From Erythroxylum novogranatense (lineage: Eukaryota > Streptophyta > Magnoliopsida > Malpighiales > Erythroxylaceae), in the NCBI GenBank assembly GCA_029891385.1, contig CM057233.1, positions 53,026,063 through 53,090,062 of the forward strand: a stretch of 64,000 nt of DNA, given 5' to 3'. Made by a program: the position numbers and the translations under genes. The number at the start of each line of letters is the position of its first letter. Positions within the stretch are counted from its first letter, which is position 1. The notes beneath the pieces were generated by a model. That model was not told the DNA's origin and searched no databases. It worked only from the letters and a program-made list of their open reading frames with translations. This document shows positions 10,245 to 21,934 of the stretch, in pieces.

Positions 10245-12176
10245 GCCACATTTGGGACCGACCAAATACGACCCAATTTAGGATGCTCAGAGATATGATA
10301 AGGATGAGCTACATAAACTTCTTTATGATGATGGGCCTCTATAATCAAGACTATATAAAGATGCTATAGTATAGGAACCTCGAGATAGATATTTCATATG
10401 ATATGTATGTCCGTCACTTCTAGCATATCATCAAAGAGGAGGATGGTTACAACCTGAAAATTTTAAGACATCTACCCTACAAAATCCTACGCTTAAGTAC
10501 ATTCACAAGTTTTTAAGTCATACACTAAGTCAGCTAGATTATAGCTTCAAATTCATTAGAAACTTAGATGTATTCTACTTGTGGAGTATGAGAGAGAGGA
10601 TGTCGATTCGTATCAGTGTTTGTTATTTTCTCACATTTTATTTTTCTATAGATATAATGATAAGAAGAAAAAAAGTCGAGTAACAACAAAAAGAAATGGA
10701 GGTATTAAGGAGAGACAGAGAGTAGAAGCGTCTAGTGGAGTTTGCCTACCACTTATATGACAGACTATAGCATATCTACCAAAGTGACATGAGATGTTAC
10801 GTTTTAACGTCAGGGCCCATAAGAAGCAATTTTACTAGCTTAAGGACAAGAGATTTAGGACTGGAAGATGCATAGATTGTGAGCTACTATAGCATAACGG
10901 CCTAGCTTACTAGGTTTGGGAGTCGATTATTATTAGATTTTGGTCCCAATTCTTCAAGGTTATAGAGCCCACATATTAGGAGCTTACACTCGAGGTGTAC
11001 TCTATGTTCTTTATAAAAAAAGGATCGCCACATTTGGGACCGACCAAATACGATCCAATTTAGGATGCTTAGAGATATGATAAGGATGAGCTACATAAAC
11101 TTCTTTATGATGATGGGCCTCTATAATCAAGACTATATAAAGATGCTATAGTATAGGAACCTCGGGATAGATATTCCATATGATATGTATGTCCGTCACT
11201 TCTAGCATATCATCAAAGAGGAGGATGGTTACAGCCTGAAAATTTTAAGACATCTACCCTACTAAATCCTATGCTTAAGTACATCCACAAGTTTTTAAGT
11301 CATACACTGAGTCAACAAGATTATAGCTTCAAATTCACTAGAAACTTAGATGTATTCTACTTGTGAAGTATGAGAGAGAGGGTGTCGATTCGTATTAGTG
11401 TTTATTATTTTCTCACAATTTATTTTTCTTTAGATATAATGATAAGAAGAACAAAAGTTAAGTAACGATGAAAAGAAAAGGAGGTACTAAGGAAGAGACA
11501 GAGAGGAGAAGGGTCTAGTGGAGCTTGCCCACCACCAATATGACAGACTACAACATATCTACCAAAGTGACATGAGATGTTACATTTTAGTGTTAGGGCC
11601 AACAAGAAGCAATTTTAGAGGCTTAAGGACAAGAGATTTAAGACTGGAAGATGCATAGAATGGGAGGTACTAGAGCATAACAGTCTAGCTTAGTAAGTTT
11701 GGGAGTCGATTAATGTTAGAGTTGGGTCCTGATTCTTCGAGGTAATAGAGCCCACATATTAGGAGCTTACACTCGAGGTGTGCTCCATGTTTTTTATTAA
11801 AAAAAAAGGTCGTCACGATTGAGACCTACCAAATACGATACAATTTAGGATGTTTAGAGATATGATAAGGATGAGCTACATGAATTTATCTATAATGATA
11901 GGCCTTTACAATCAAGACTTCATAAAGATGCGATACTATAGGAACCTCAGGATAGATATTCCATATGATATGTATGTCTGTCACTTCTAGCACATCATCA
12001 AAGAGGAGGATGGTTACAACCTGAAAATTTTAAGACATTTACCCTATGACGAAATCCTACACTTAAGTACATCCATGGGCTTTTGAGTTACACATTGAGT
12101 TAGGTAGATTATAGCTTCAAATTCATTAGGAAATTACATGTTTTCTACTTGTGCAGTATGAGAAAGAGGATGTCAA
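10245..12176 (+). repeat. Tandem duplication, period about 783 bp, 2.5 copies
   Basis: The segment beginning GCCACATTTGGGACC (10245) recurs at 11027 and, more diverged, at 11812 (GTCACGATTGAGACC). Copies 1 and 2 are very similar over about 782 bp. Copy 3 follows the unit for about 365 bp and then leaves it at about 12177. Copy 1 starts exactly at the G1 border, so its left part may lie to the left of G1. Confidence 0.9.
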
Positions 12177-12900
12177 TACACCTGGGGCAAGCCTTAGCCC
12201 AAAGTTTCTAGCATCACAGTAAAGAGAAGAAGATAGATATGATATGCGTCAAACGCCCACATAATGCAATTTGTGAGGAGTATGGGAGTCTTTGGGAGGC
12301 TACCACAGATAAGGTTGCTCAGTCCCATGGTTACCCTCATCTTAGATATAATAAGGAAAATCCATATGGTAAGTAGGAAGCAGGGATAAATATGAGACAT
12401 TTATTGACTGATTAAGTTTTTAGATAAGCAGGTAGCTTTTGGAAGTAAACGGAGATTGCCCCAATATAACAAAGCAACCATGGAGATTAGACTCACCACT
12501 ATCACAAATTGGAGGACAGGAGCATCAAAAGAGCTTAGATTTGTTAGCTAGTACAAGATCACCCAAGACAATAACATCACTAAAACACCAGATGAAGATT
12601 GCTTGGCTGGAGAAGTACATGTGGTAAATATTGGGAGTCTAGCGTAATATCTGAGTGAACTAGCTAGCATTAACATATCAAGTGGAAAGATGAGAGGCCA
12701 ATGACAAATGGATGGAGGAGATTACATTGCAGATGGTAGGACACCTCAAGATGCCCATACCACCTCCACCATCTAGAGTGGCTGCATTATCTTTAGCTTC
12801 ACAACTATATGATGCTTAAAGACTTAAGGATCCTCTAGTGATTGACATACCACTCACTGACAATTTGATAGCTACAAAGGCAGTACGAATGTTTTATTAG
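10245..12900 (+). pseudogene. Athila-type ORF1 (gag-like) relic
   Basis: Joining frames by eye gives segments typical of the Athila ORF1 family of plant gypsy elements: ELTLEVYSMF (about 10980), RFRMLRDMIRMSYINFF followed by MGLYNQDY (about 10280-10350), and NPTLKYIHKFLSHTLS (about 10490), with the same pieces again in the later tandem copies. After 12180 unique sequence continues with short readable pieces to about 12800. Stops and frame changes are frequent. The assignment comes from recalled family patterns, not a search. G1 is inserted at its left edge. Confidence 0.62.
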
Positions 12901-13947
12901 GGTTTTCTTTTGCTTCCATTTTTCATTTTATTATATGATGTAGTTTTCTTTTATCATGATTTATTTTTAAACTTTATTATTGAAATATTAGTTTTATTTT
13001 ATTTTTCCTTTTATCCCCTTTTTGTTTCTCTTTTATGAGGATGAACGTACCTAATATCATATGAAATCTTAACTGAATTTGGAATTTGTAATTATTATTA
13101 TTATTCAGGAAAGTACCAAAATCATTGATTTTTGTGCTTCTATTATTGAGGAAAATGTACAAATTTAAGTATATTGAAGGGATCAATCAAAATTTCAAAA
13201 AAAATCAAATTTCTTAAATTTGTTATAATCTTTATTATTCATTCTTAATAACCGACATCCTCATTTAATTAAAATCTATCTAAATTAGTATACAAAAGGA
13301 TGAAAGTTAGAATAGACTTACTATTATAAACCATATTTTAGTAATCAACGAGACAATTAATTTGAATGAAAATTGCATATTATTTACATACATGAAGCCT
13401 ATTTGTGATCTTTTGAGTCTAAGAGCAAATATATCATTATTTTATGCTCTTTTATTCCTTGTTGTGTGTTATCGAGGCATAGTTGGATGATTTTAGAACT
13501 TGTTTTTATTATTTATGTTAAGGCAACATTTTTAAAGTAAAGGAATTAAATGATAAAAGCACTGAGATATAACCTTTTGTTTTAGCCTATTTTCTTTGAT
13601 TATTATCAAACTTATTTTTATCCTTTAAGAGTAATCATGTTTTAGACTTAGCCTTTTGATTGATTATAAGCACATTAATAACCTTTACCCTATTTTTCTT
13701 TAAAACCTTTCATTATTTTTAGACCCTAAAGGAGTATGCATTTACTTGATTACGTGAAACTTGGGTTATATAGAAGATTTATAAAGGTTGATTCTATGAT
13801 AACTTGAGTCTAATTGTATATTTATTTGATTGATATGATTTGGTTTTTAAGGTGTGGATGGATAGGTTAAGGTTGATAAGGAATGAAAATTTTTGATGAT
13901 TTGGATTGTGATTTACTTGAGGAAAAGCAAAAGCATAAATGTGGGAA
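12901..13947. other. AT-rich non-coding stretch of the Athila relic
   Basis: No gene, RNA or repeat array is visible. It is AT-rich with short homopolymer runs. It ends in a decayed purine tract (AAATGTGGGAA, about 13937-13947), so it probably represents the region before the 3' LTR of the Athila-type element, with pol deleted. Confidence 0.5.
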
Positions 13948-15320
13948 TGTTTGACAAAATTTTAATTTACTATTTTTCTTAACTCATATTTATTTTTTAT
14001 TCTTAATTGAGACTTTTTTACGTTATTTTTGGTACTTATTTTGTTTTATGTGTTTTTGCATGTCTCAATTGCCTTCATAGATCAAAAGGAGAAGAATTTG
14101 GGTGAAATCGAGGTAGAACATGGAAGAATTGGAGTCATTTTGGAGGTACACACCCATGTAAAGATGTACATGCCTATGTAAGAAATATACACAATCGTCT
14201 AAAGGGACTATGTAAGTAACTGCAAACATGTAAAGCTTGGAAGATAGAAACATATGTAACCAACATACACAATCGTGTTCCATGCCCATGTAAGTAACTA
14301 AGAACATGTAAAGTCATGATTACAAAGTGTTTTTAAGATACATAATCACTCACACGACTACGTGAATGACTATGTATAATTCAAAAACCTTATTTTCACA
14401 ATATAAAAGGCAATTATGAAGAGGAGACAAAGAGGAAGCAATTAGAGTTGAAAGTTACAACTAAATGTAAAGTTGGAGACATAATTCTAAACCTAGGACA
14501 ACAAAGAACTAGAGATTACTTTAAGAGATTTGATAGAAAGCATATTTTCGTCAAAGATTCAAGGTGATTACATTAAAGAAAAAGGAGATATACACTTTTA
14601 TGGATTTTTTATTATTCTTCTAAAGTTTTGATTTTTTCTATGATTAAGAACTAAGTTTGTTTAGTGCCTAGGTAGGATGAATCCTAAGTTAGGATGGATG
14701 CGATGGTTTGATCTTTTATTTAAAGTAATTAGATTGATTGATCCATTACCTTTCAATTATACCTTTATGTTATTGAATTAATATGTTCGAGATATTAGTT
14801 CAATGATTGATTTCATATGATGGAGATTGAGAAATCCTTTTGTATATGCAAGAGATAGGTCGACATGAATCCTTTGGATTAGGGTTAAACCTAATATTGA
14901 AATTCACAAATTTATTAATACGATCTTAGGGTTTTTAACTAGAAGAGGTTTTAGTTAATCAAATAAGGATGAGTTATTAATAACCTTAAGAAATATATTA
15001 ACATAAGATAGGAATCTTCTTGGTCTAATAATCAATAATTGAACTGTATGGTAAAGGTTTAATACTTTAGAGATCTTAGGGTAATTCATTGCCATGGTAC
15101 TAGTTATTTGATATTAGATTAATCTTTGTATTATCTTTGTCCTAATTTATTATCGTGACAAATTTTAGTTCAATTTATTTTTAATTAAACTATCATTTTA
15201 TTTATTTTTAGATAATAGAACAGATGTTAATACTAGTACTTTTAGTCCTCTCAAGATCGACATGTATTGCTAGTGCTAGCTATAGCTATACTATGCCCTT
15301 GTGGTTTAAAACACATAACA
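13948..15320 (+). repeat. Decayed 3' LTR of the Athila-type relic
   Basis: Starts TGTTTGACAAAATT after a purine tract and ends at about ACACATAACA. Near 14135-14380 it carries repeated ACACCCATGT / CATGCCCATGT elements, the worn form of the ACACGCCCGTGT palindromes seen in Athila-type LTRs. Near 15220-15300 it has the terminal signature ACTAGTACTTTTAGTCCTCT, then a CTATGCCCTTGTGGT end. The borders are by inspection; the right border rests on where the hAT frame begins. Confidence 0.55.
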
Positions 15321-15464
15321 TATGCACAATCAAATGATAAGCATTTGTCAAGTCCTTCTATTACAAGTTTTGTAAATAATTTCTTATCACTTTAATAATT
15401 TGTTCTGATGAAGAAAGAGTTAAAGTAAATGTTTATAAGTGATAAATGGATCACATGTCGGTAT
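15321..15464 (+). pseudogene. hAT transposase relic, upstream piece
   Basis: Short readable pieces (SSPSITSFVNNFLSL; MKKELK; MFISDKWITCRY) follow the hAT transposase segment that precedes the dimerisation region. The last codons run into the 5' target duplication of G2 and continue in frame at 24518 once G2 is removed. The N-terminal part is not seen. Stops present. Confidence 0.65.
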
Positions 15465-16120
15465 TGTTGGCCCCTGAATTTTTTTCGTATTGCATTAAGC
15501 ATAATTTAAATAATTATGAGGGTTGATGGATAAAATTTTAGACCTATTTGCTACGTAAATATTGGTCGAATTTATTTTATGGTTTGGTTGTATTAAAAAT
15601 GGTAAGAATGTATAAGGGTATTTTGGTCATGGCACTTAAGGATAGAAGGTCTAAGGTTTAAGCAAAAGGGGCAAGATGGACATTTGATAAGTAAGTAGAA
15701 ATTAAGAGAAGAAGAAGAAAGAGTTAGAAAAGGAAGAAAATAGAAGAAAGAAAAGAAAAGAAGGAGAAAAGAGAGGAGAGAGTGTCGTAAGCTTGGAGAA
15801 AAGAAGAGAAAGAGGGTTTGCTAGCCTAAGCGATTTCCGACAGATTCGAAGTGCTTCCGGGTAAGTTTTTCTTCGTTTACTCTTGTTATGGTTAGATTAA
15901 ACTTAAAGGATGTGGAATGGGTGAGAATCAGTGGTTTTAGGGTTTTCGACGAAAAATGGATAGGTTTCTTTGGGTTTATGATTTTGTGGTTGTTTTTGAA
16001 GTGTTAATGGGTTAGAAATGTACTATAAGACATGATGTAAGGTTTAGATGTATTGCATCTGTGATTTTGGGTAAACATTAAAGCCGAAAAATGCAGAAAA
16101 ATGGGGTTCGGAGTCGCCAC

Positions 16121-16335
16121 TCCGACCATGACGTCATGACGTCGCGCTAGAGCACTTCATGACGTCTTATTAGCACGCCGCGGCGTGCGGAGAAAATGGT
16201 GACGCCGCGTGCACAGGGTGCACGTCGCGGCGTGCACAATATGATGTGCACGCCGCGGCGCACAAATGTGCACGTCGCGACGTGCGTGTGGCGAACACGT
16301 CGCGACGTACACATTTTTGCTCGCCGCGGCGAGCC
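16121..16335. repeat. CpG-rich palindrome island, G2 5' LTR
   Basis: A cluster of inverted repeats including perfect 16 bp palindromes GCACGCCGCGGCGTGC and GCACGTCGCGACGTGC with mixed variants, and TGACGTCATGACGTC at the left. The surroundings are AT-rich. The island in the other LTR of this element is about 70 bp shorter. Confidence 0.9.
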
Positions 16336-18000
16336 CCCCAGTCCTTCCGAAAAATGATTTTTGATATATTTTTGCGTATATCTTTTGGTGTAGATATCCA
16401 AATGAGGTGATTTTTGATTCGTTGGAAAATAGAGTCAAAGTTCTACAAGTTTTATAAAGCACTGAAATTGAAAGTCAGATTATAAGAATCTTAAAGTTTG
16501 GTCAGAAGTTGGGTATAGATTCTTGTTTTGTTTGGGGTATAACTTTCGGGTTTTTGAACCAAATTGAATGCTTTTGGAGTCAATAGAAATGTAAGACAAT
16601 GAGGACTTTTATGGAAAAACTGACCCGAATGTTTGGATTTTGGCAGAGTTTGGGTTTAGTTAGAATTTATCTTAGTGAATGTGTGATTTTTGGGTTCCTA
16701 ATTTGTATTCCTATTTGAATAGGAATTTTGCATTTGATTAAGGAAATCAAGGAAGGCAAGAGGATAAAGATGAGAGGTATCTTTTAAGCATGTATTCGAG
16801 CAAGGATTTCAGGTGGGTTTCATGTTTATGATTTAGTAATGAGCCACTAAAGTTTTCTCCCAAATCAAGAATGATTTCAATTACTTCATAAATATAGTTT
16901 TGTTTTTATTGAATGATTTGCAAAATTTCTACATGTTTCAGCCTATGAACTTTTCTGATGAATTTCAAAATAAAAATGAAAATGCATTGAACATTTTATG
17001 TCATGCCTTGGAAAACTTCATGGCATTTTGTATATTCGGAAAAGAAAGAATAGAGCATGAAAAGTATGAAAGCTTTGATAACATGCTTTGAGCATGAAAC
17101 GAATGGATTATGTGCTTTGTTTGGGTAAGAGAGTTACGGATGGAGTCACGTGCACGTCGACATATAGCCTTCTCCCGGCTGTCCGCTTGAGGCCACGAGA
17201 TCCTTGAGAAATCGGACTCGTTTTGTTTACGAATTTAACTTCGGTTTATCCGGATCATTTATGGAACTCTCGAGCCATTTGTTTGTGCATTGCATCTATA
17301 AATTGTCAAGTATGTGCATAACTTGAGCATTTGATATTGATGATTGATTGAACATATTGTGTTGATGTGATAATATTTTTCACTATGCAATGACACTTTT
17401 CAACTATGGGTTTGAACTCAGAACTTCGGATTTGACTGAGAATTTGGGAGTAAAGCGTTTTATGAACTTATTATGATTTTTGTACAACAAATGAACTTTT
17501 TCAACGGTTTTGCTTGTTCTTCGTTATAAACCTATTACCCACGAGCTATAAGCTCACCCCCCCTTCATTCCCATCCACAGGTGATGAGAAGAAGATCAGG
17601 TGAAGGTTTCGATTTCTATGTGTGTTTATTGTATTGTTCTCAATTGCATTGGTATTGGAAATTTTAGAATCGATATATTGTGGCTTGGTATGTCATGAGA
17701 AATTGTAAATTTATTCTTTGATGAAAGTGGATATTGTATGGTTGATAACTAGTGGAAGTTCGCAATTGTGTGTACGGACCAGATTGAGTAAGAATTTAGT
17801 TTACTCGAGGGAGCTATGATTATGATATGATTTTTGGATTGTAAATTTTGGTTATGCATATGTATTTATATACCGCAACGAGATGTGTTATGGAAAAAGG
17901 AATGTAGGAATGGCACGAGATTGTAAGCTTCACGATTTCTGTGATGTTCGCCAATGTTCTAGTTCAACTGACGGATTCCGGGAACGGGATCCAATATTTG

Positions 18001-18012
18001 TGGTATTAGAGC
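18001..18012 (+). other. Second primer-binding motif inside G2 5' LTR
   Basis: TGGTATTAGAGC, one base from the tRNA-Met primer motif, lies 98 bp before the LTR end. It is preceded by GGGATCCAATATTTG, a near copy of the true junction GAGATCCAACATTTG at 18102-18114. The 3' LTR has the unmutated motif at 24403-24414. Confidence 0.88.
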
Positions 18013-18114
18013 AAGAAGATGAATCGATGAAGGTTAAGGCAACTCCATCGGATTACAGGTAAGTATGATGGTACTGTTTCGAGGTTGGGTTCCGGGAACG
18101 AGATCCAACATTTG

Positions 18115-18126
18115 TGGTATCAGAGC
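18115..18126 (+). other. G2 primer-binding site
   Basis: TGGTATCAGAGC, 4 bases after the LTR end, matches initiator tRNA-Met. Confidence 0.9.
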
Positions 18127-21100
18127 CCAGCATTATGATATTGCATGGGCGCATATGTATGGGTTGCACGCATAAGTGACTGTTAGAAGTTTGAGGTGTT
18201 AGAATTTGAGGAGCCACGGTGATTGTTTGACTTGGATTGATAAGAATTTTGATTGATTTTAGTGATGTGTTCAGGAAATTGAGTTGTGAATATCGTGATG
18301 AATTGTGATAAAGTAAAGTTTGAAGGATGAGATAACGAATAGAAATATATGTATGGAAGATCGATAGGTTGAATGTGAAATGATGATTGGTCCATCTGTC
18401 ACGATCTAAGAAAAAGGAAAGTTGTGGATAATGAGAAAGGAGAAATAGAGTATAGGTAAGCGGAACAGATAATGACTCAAGGCAATTGTATTGGAGGATT
18501 GAACATGACGGCAATATTGTACTATTCAAAAGTGATATAGATACGAATGTATTACCATGGATTGTATATATACATGATGAGAGTAGAGTGTACGAGTAGA
18601 TTGCAATGGAAACATAACGTTGCTATAATCTTACGACGAAGTGGTTGTTCTCGACGACAAAAGTGATGATCCGCAGTAAGAATAAATTAGTGGATTTGAG
18701 GTCAGAATGTCATTGTGATTATGCATCGATAATTTTGAAATTGATTGAGGATATACATGTGGAAGATGAAATAAAGGCTGAATGGAAAATGAGATAGAAG
18801 TGAGGAAGTTGTGACCTTGTATGAGACGAATGAAATGATATATAGTATGGGGACTTCACCTCGTAAAAGGACACGAGGAGTTCTGAAAAGATCAGTTGCC
18901 CCCAACTCTCCGACAAGAGAGGAGAGTACTGATGAATCAGTAGCCCCAGAAAATGATGAAGCTTCTGTAAGGCAAGGAAGTGAGCCCTACGCAATCAATA
19001 TGGTAATGGAACCATGATGAAATGATATAGCGTGAGAAACAGTGACTTCTGGAAAAACTAGCATAAAATTTGTGTTAGTATGTTCGATAAGGGCGAACTG
19101 TCGTCAAGATCAATGGCGATCAAGGTATCACTAATGTAAGATATGAATTGGTAATTTTAAGAAAGAAATCTGTGGATAGAATGGCATGACTTTGACAATG
19201 CTTAGCCAAGCATTTGCGATAGCAAGAATGTTTGTTACTCCTTGAGTTTTGAGTAACTTGAAGAGTATCACCATATGAGGATGAGAGAAAATGGTCTTCT
19301 CGAGGGATTAAAGGTAACTGATGATGTGATGATGATAGCACGTGAGTGATAAAGATTTGTATGAATGGTATCTCTTTTGCAGAAGAACTTCATTAAGTTA
19401 GATTCAGCAGATCAGATAGTTTATATGAAGGATGATCAAAGAAAGAGTGGACCAAAAAGGAATATGTAAGGATTCGGAAGCGAGTATTAGAGTCCTATTC
19501 ATAGCGGAGACTCACGTAAAGAAGGTAGAAGATACTACTGAAACTGTATGTATTTTTGTTTGATGTCAAGGATCTAACCATGAGGGTGGATTCCTACATT
19601 GAGGGAGCACTAATTGCCAATATGAGGAGTATATCATATCGGTTCACGTTATGTTTTGGATACGTATGTTTGGGAAATACAAGTTTATCCGATGAAGGTG
19701 TGACAAGCACAGGAAGCTAAGATTTCAAATAAACTAAAGTGTGTGGAGGAAAGCAGACATCAGAATACGTCGATGCGAAATATGAGGAAATCTAAAGAAT
19801 GGAGAAAATCAGTCAAGAGAGGTAAGACAATTGGGAATTGGAAAATAACAAGAGGTAAGATTTCCTCATTGAGGAATCAGTTATTTGCGGAATGACTAGA
19901 ACCAATGGTGGACATATGGAGTTTTGACGATGTTTGGTCAAGTTAGCGAATTCCCTGACAATGCTATAGGAATGAAGAGTAAAGTGATCCAAGCGAGGTT
20001 TGATGATATGTTAAGTGTATTCAAAGAGTGGGAAAAAATAGTTTGACTACTTGAGGAAAATGAAAAAAGTATATGAGAGACGAAGGTAAGGAAAATTTTG
20101 AGGATATTAAATATATCATTTGGAATTGGGAATTCAGTAGTATACAATGGTGTTGCATGAGAGATCAGGGTAAGATCCACGAAGTAAAATAAATGCGAAT
20201 TGGATTTGGAGAATGTGATTAGGATTGAGTTTGGATTGTCGGGCGGGAAGTCCGAGGAATTTTGTGCTTTGTTTGAGCTGGCGTACAGAAGTATTTAAAG
20301 TTATTTACAGGTTTTGGGTTTGAAATACAGCCGTGATGCTGTATGATAGTCTATGGATTTGTGTGGTAAATGTTAGTTGGTAAAAGAGAGTAATGATAAG
20401 ATTTTTTATAAGTCATGTGTGAGATTCTTTGGCAAAAAGGCATATAAGTTTTGTTATAAATATGTATTGAATAGGGAATTAAGTTATAAATTTGCGTATG
20501 ATTATGGTTTATGAATTGTGATTGTATATGAATTGGATTGGGGTACGTTAGGAATAAATTAGGAATTTGTATATTAAGTTCGCATGATTTGCAGCTACAG
20601 TGATTGCCAAAAAGTTGGAGACATTATATGTACAGCAAGATTTTGACTGTGTGTAAGATGTATAGATCATACAATTAAAGTACGTATTGAGTTGAAGAAA
20701 TTGAATGCGAGATGGAGACAATGGATAGAGTTACAGGAAGTTTATGTTGTACAAATGAGTATTCAACAATGGTAAAGCTAGCGTTGTAATCAGACGCGTT
20801 GAATAGAGAATTCAATAGCAGTACAGTATGAATTCAATTTTAGAGGTTATCAGATCTAGTGCGATAAAGAGTGTTGAACGGAGTTGAATTCGGGCAAAAT
20901 GAAGTACCCTTAGTCACTAAAGTGGAAGATCGGTTTCGCATGAACAAAGCTCAAATTAAGGATTCAGAAATTGTGAATCCTTCCAAGAAAGCAAAAATGA
21001 ATGTGCATTTTGAGCTCGAGTAGGAAAAAGGATACTGGGTGATTGAGATAAAAAGTATGCATACCGGTAAAGATGATTGAGCAAAGAGACTACCAGAAAA

Positions 21101-21920
21101 GGGTAAGTGTTGATTTAAGCTTTACGTCCTAGAAGAAATATGTCAAGTGACGGAGAGTTTAAATTATCGACGGTCTTAACTGTCAAAGATATGTTTAAAG
21201 TCTATAGTGTGGAGTTCATGGGAATATGAGACCAATGTACGGTTCGAATTGACGTTAAGCATCACGATCATTGTTATCGTGATTTCAATAGAATACTATA
21301 TGAGGAGTCTGATGAGAGAAAGAGCTATCGCATTGTATTATGATGAGTGAGGCCTACTGGTCATTGGAGGCTAAATTTGAGACGTTATGGACAGACGAGA
21401 TTAAGTAATTCAAGAAAGATGGATGAATTACCAAGGACATGGAATACAGTGAGATAGACATAAGAGGCAAATGTACTGATATTAAGGTGATGTGAATTGT
21501 CTAGTAAAAGATGATTTGTCTTTGAGGAGATCGCCTTAAAGGGTGTGTGTTTACATGAGGGCAAAGTGTGCTCAAGTTAAGACAAAGAATTGACTAAGCC
21601 CGCGATGAAATAGTTAGTGCTACTGCTAAAGATGTTTTGGAATCTAAAAGTGATGTACGTGAGTATGTTAAGGAAATACTGATATGATATGGTATTGGTG
21701 TTATCGACACAGAAAGTGAGAAAATTGTAAGTACTCTGAAGAATGATGAGGAACTAGTTAAGAAAGTGAATGGCCAAATAAGGGATTGAAGGACCAAGCG
21801 AGTCTATTGATCGCAGTCAATTGAAAGAAAGTATTCGAGTGACGACGTTAAACGAGCATTGCGGGAACATCCTGCACTCCTTATCGATCAGATAAGAATT
21901 TCGAGGATGAAATTCTTTTT
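18127..21920 (+). pseudogene. G2 internal region, decayed gypsy pol
   Basis: No long open frame. Traces of pol can be recognised by position. Near 19920-20060 a run like FGQVSEFPDNA corresponds to the RT segment MPFGxTNAPATF, followed by a worn copy of the FIDDIL region. Near 20615-20740 WRHYMYSK, then pieces of the DHKSL and LRQRRW region, mark RNase H. The very end has the inverted motif AATTTCGAGGATGAAATT at about 21898. The order matches gypsy pol. The decay is too heavy for any product. Confidence 0.6.
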
Positions 21921-21934
21921 AAGAGGGGGAGAGT
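21921..21934 (+). other. G2 polypurine tract
   Basis: AAGAGGGGGAGAGT directly before the 3' LTR start TGTTAG. Confidence 0.88.

Larger units (their letters stand above)
15465..18110 (+). repeat. G2 5' LTR, 2646 bp
   Basis: Very similar to 21935-24512, with most substitutions in the first 130 bp and a length difference in the GC-rich island. Candidate leader signals: donor GTAAGT at 15861, donor GTGGGT at 16813 after TTTCAG, and pyrimidine-rich acceptor CCATCCACAG ending at 17580. An internal copy of the LTR end plus primer site lies at about 17976-18012, followed by the true end at 18110. Confidence 0.93.

Noticed and set aside
12439..12627. 62-codon frame after the tandem repeats as a gene
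   Set aside because: It lies in the continuing Athila ORF1 relic; nearby text of similar type is broken by stops in all frames.
16147..16462. Overlapping 84 and 101 codon frames rich in Arg and Thr
   Set aside because: They are read through the CpG palindrome island of G2. The equivalent place in the 3' LTR has a different reading, and no domain is visible.
18811..19017. 68-codon frame at the start of the G2 interior as an intact gag
   Set aside because: No capsid or zinc-knuckle motif is visible and no continuation follows; too short to support.
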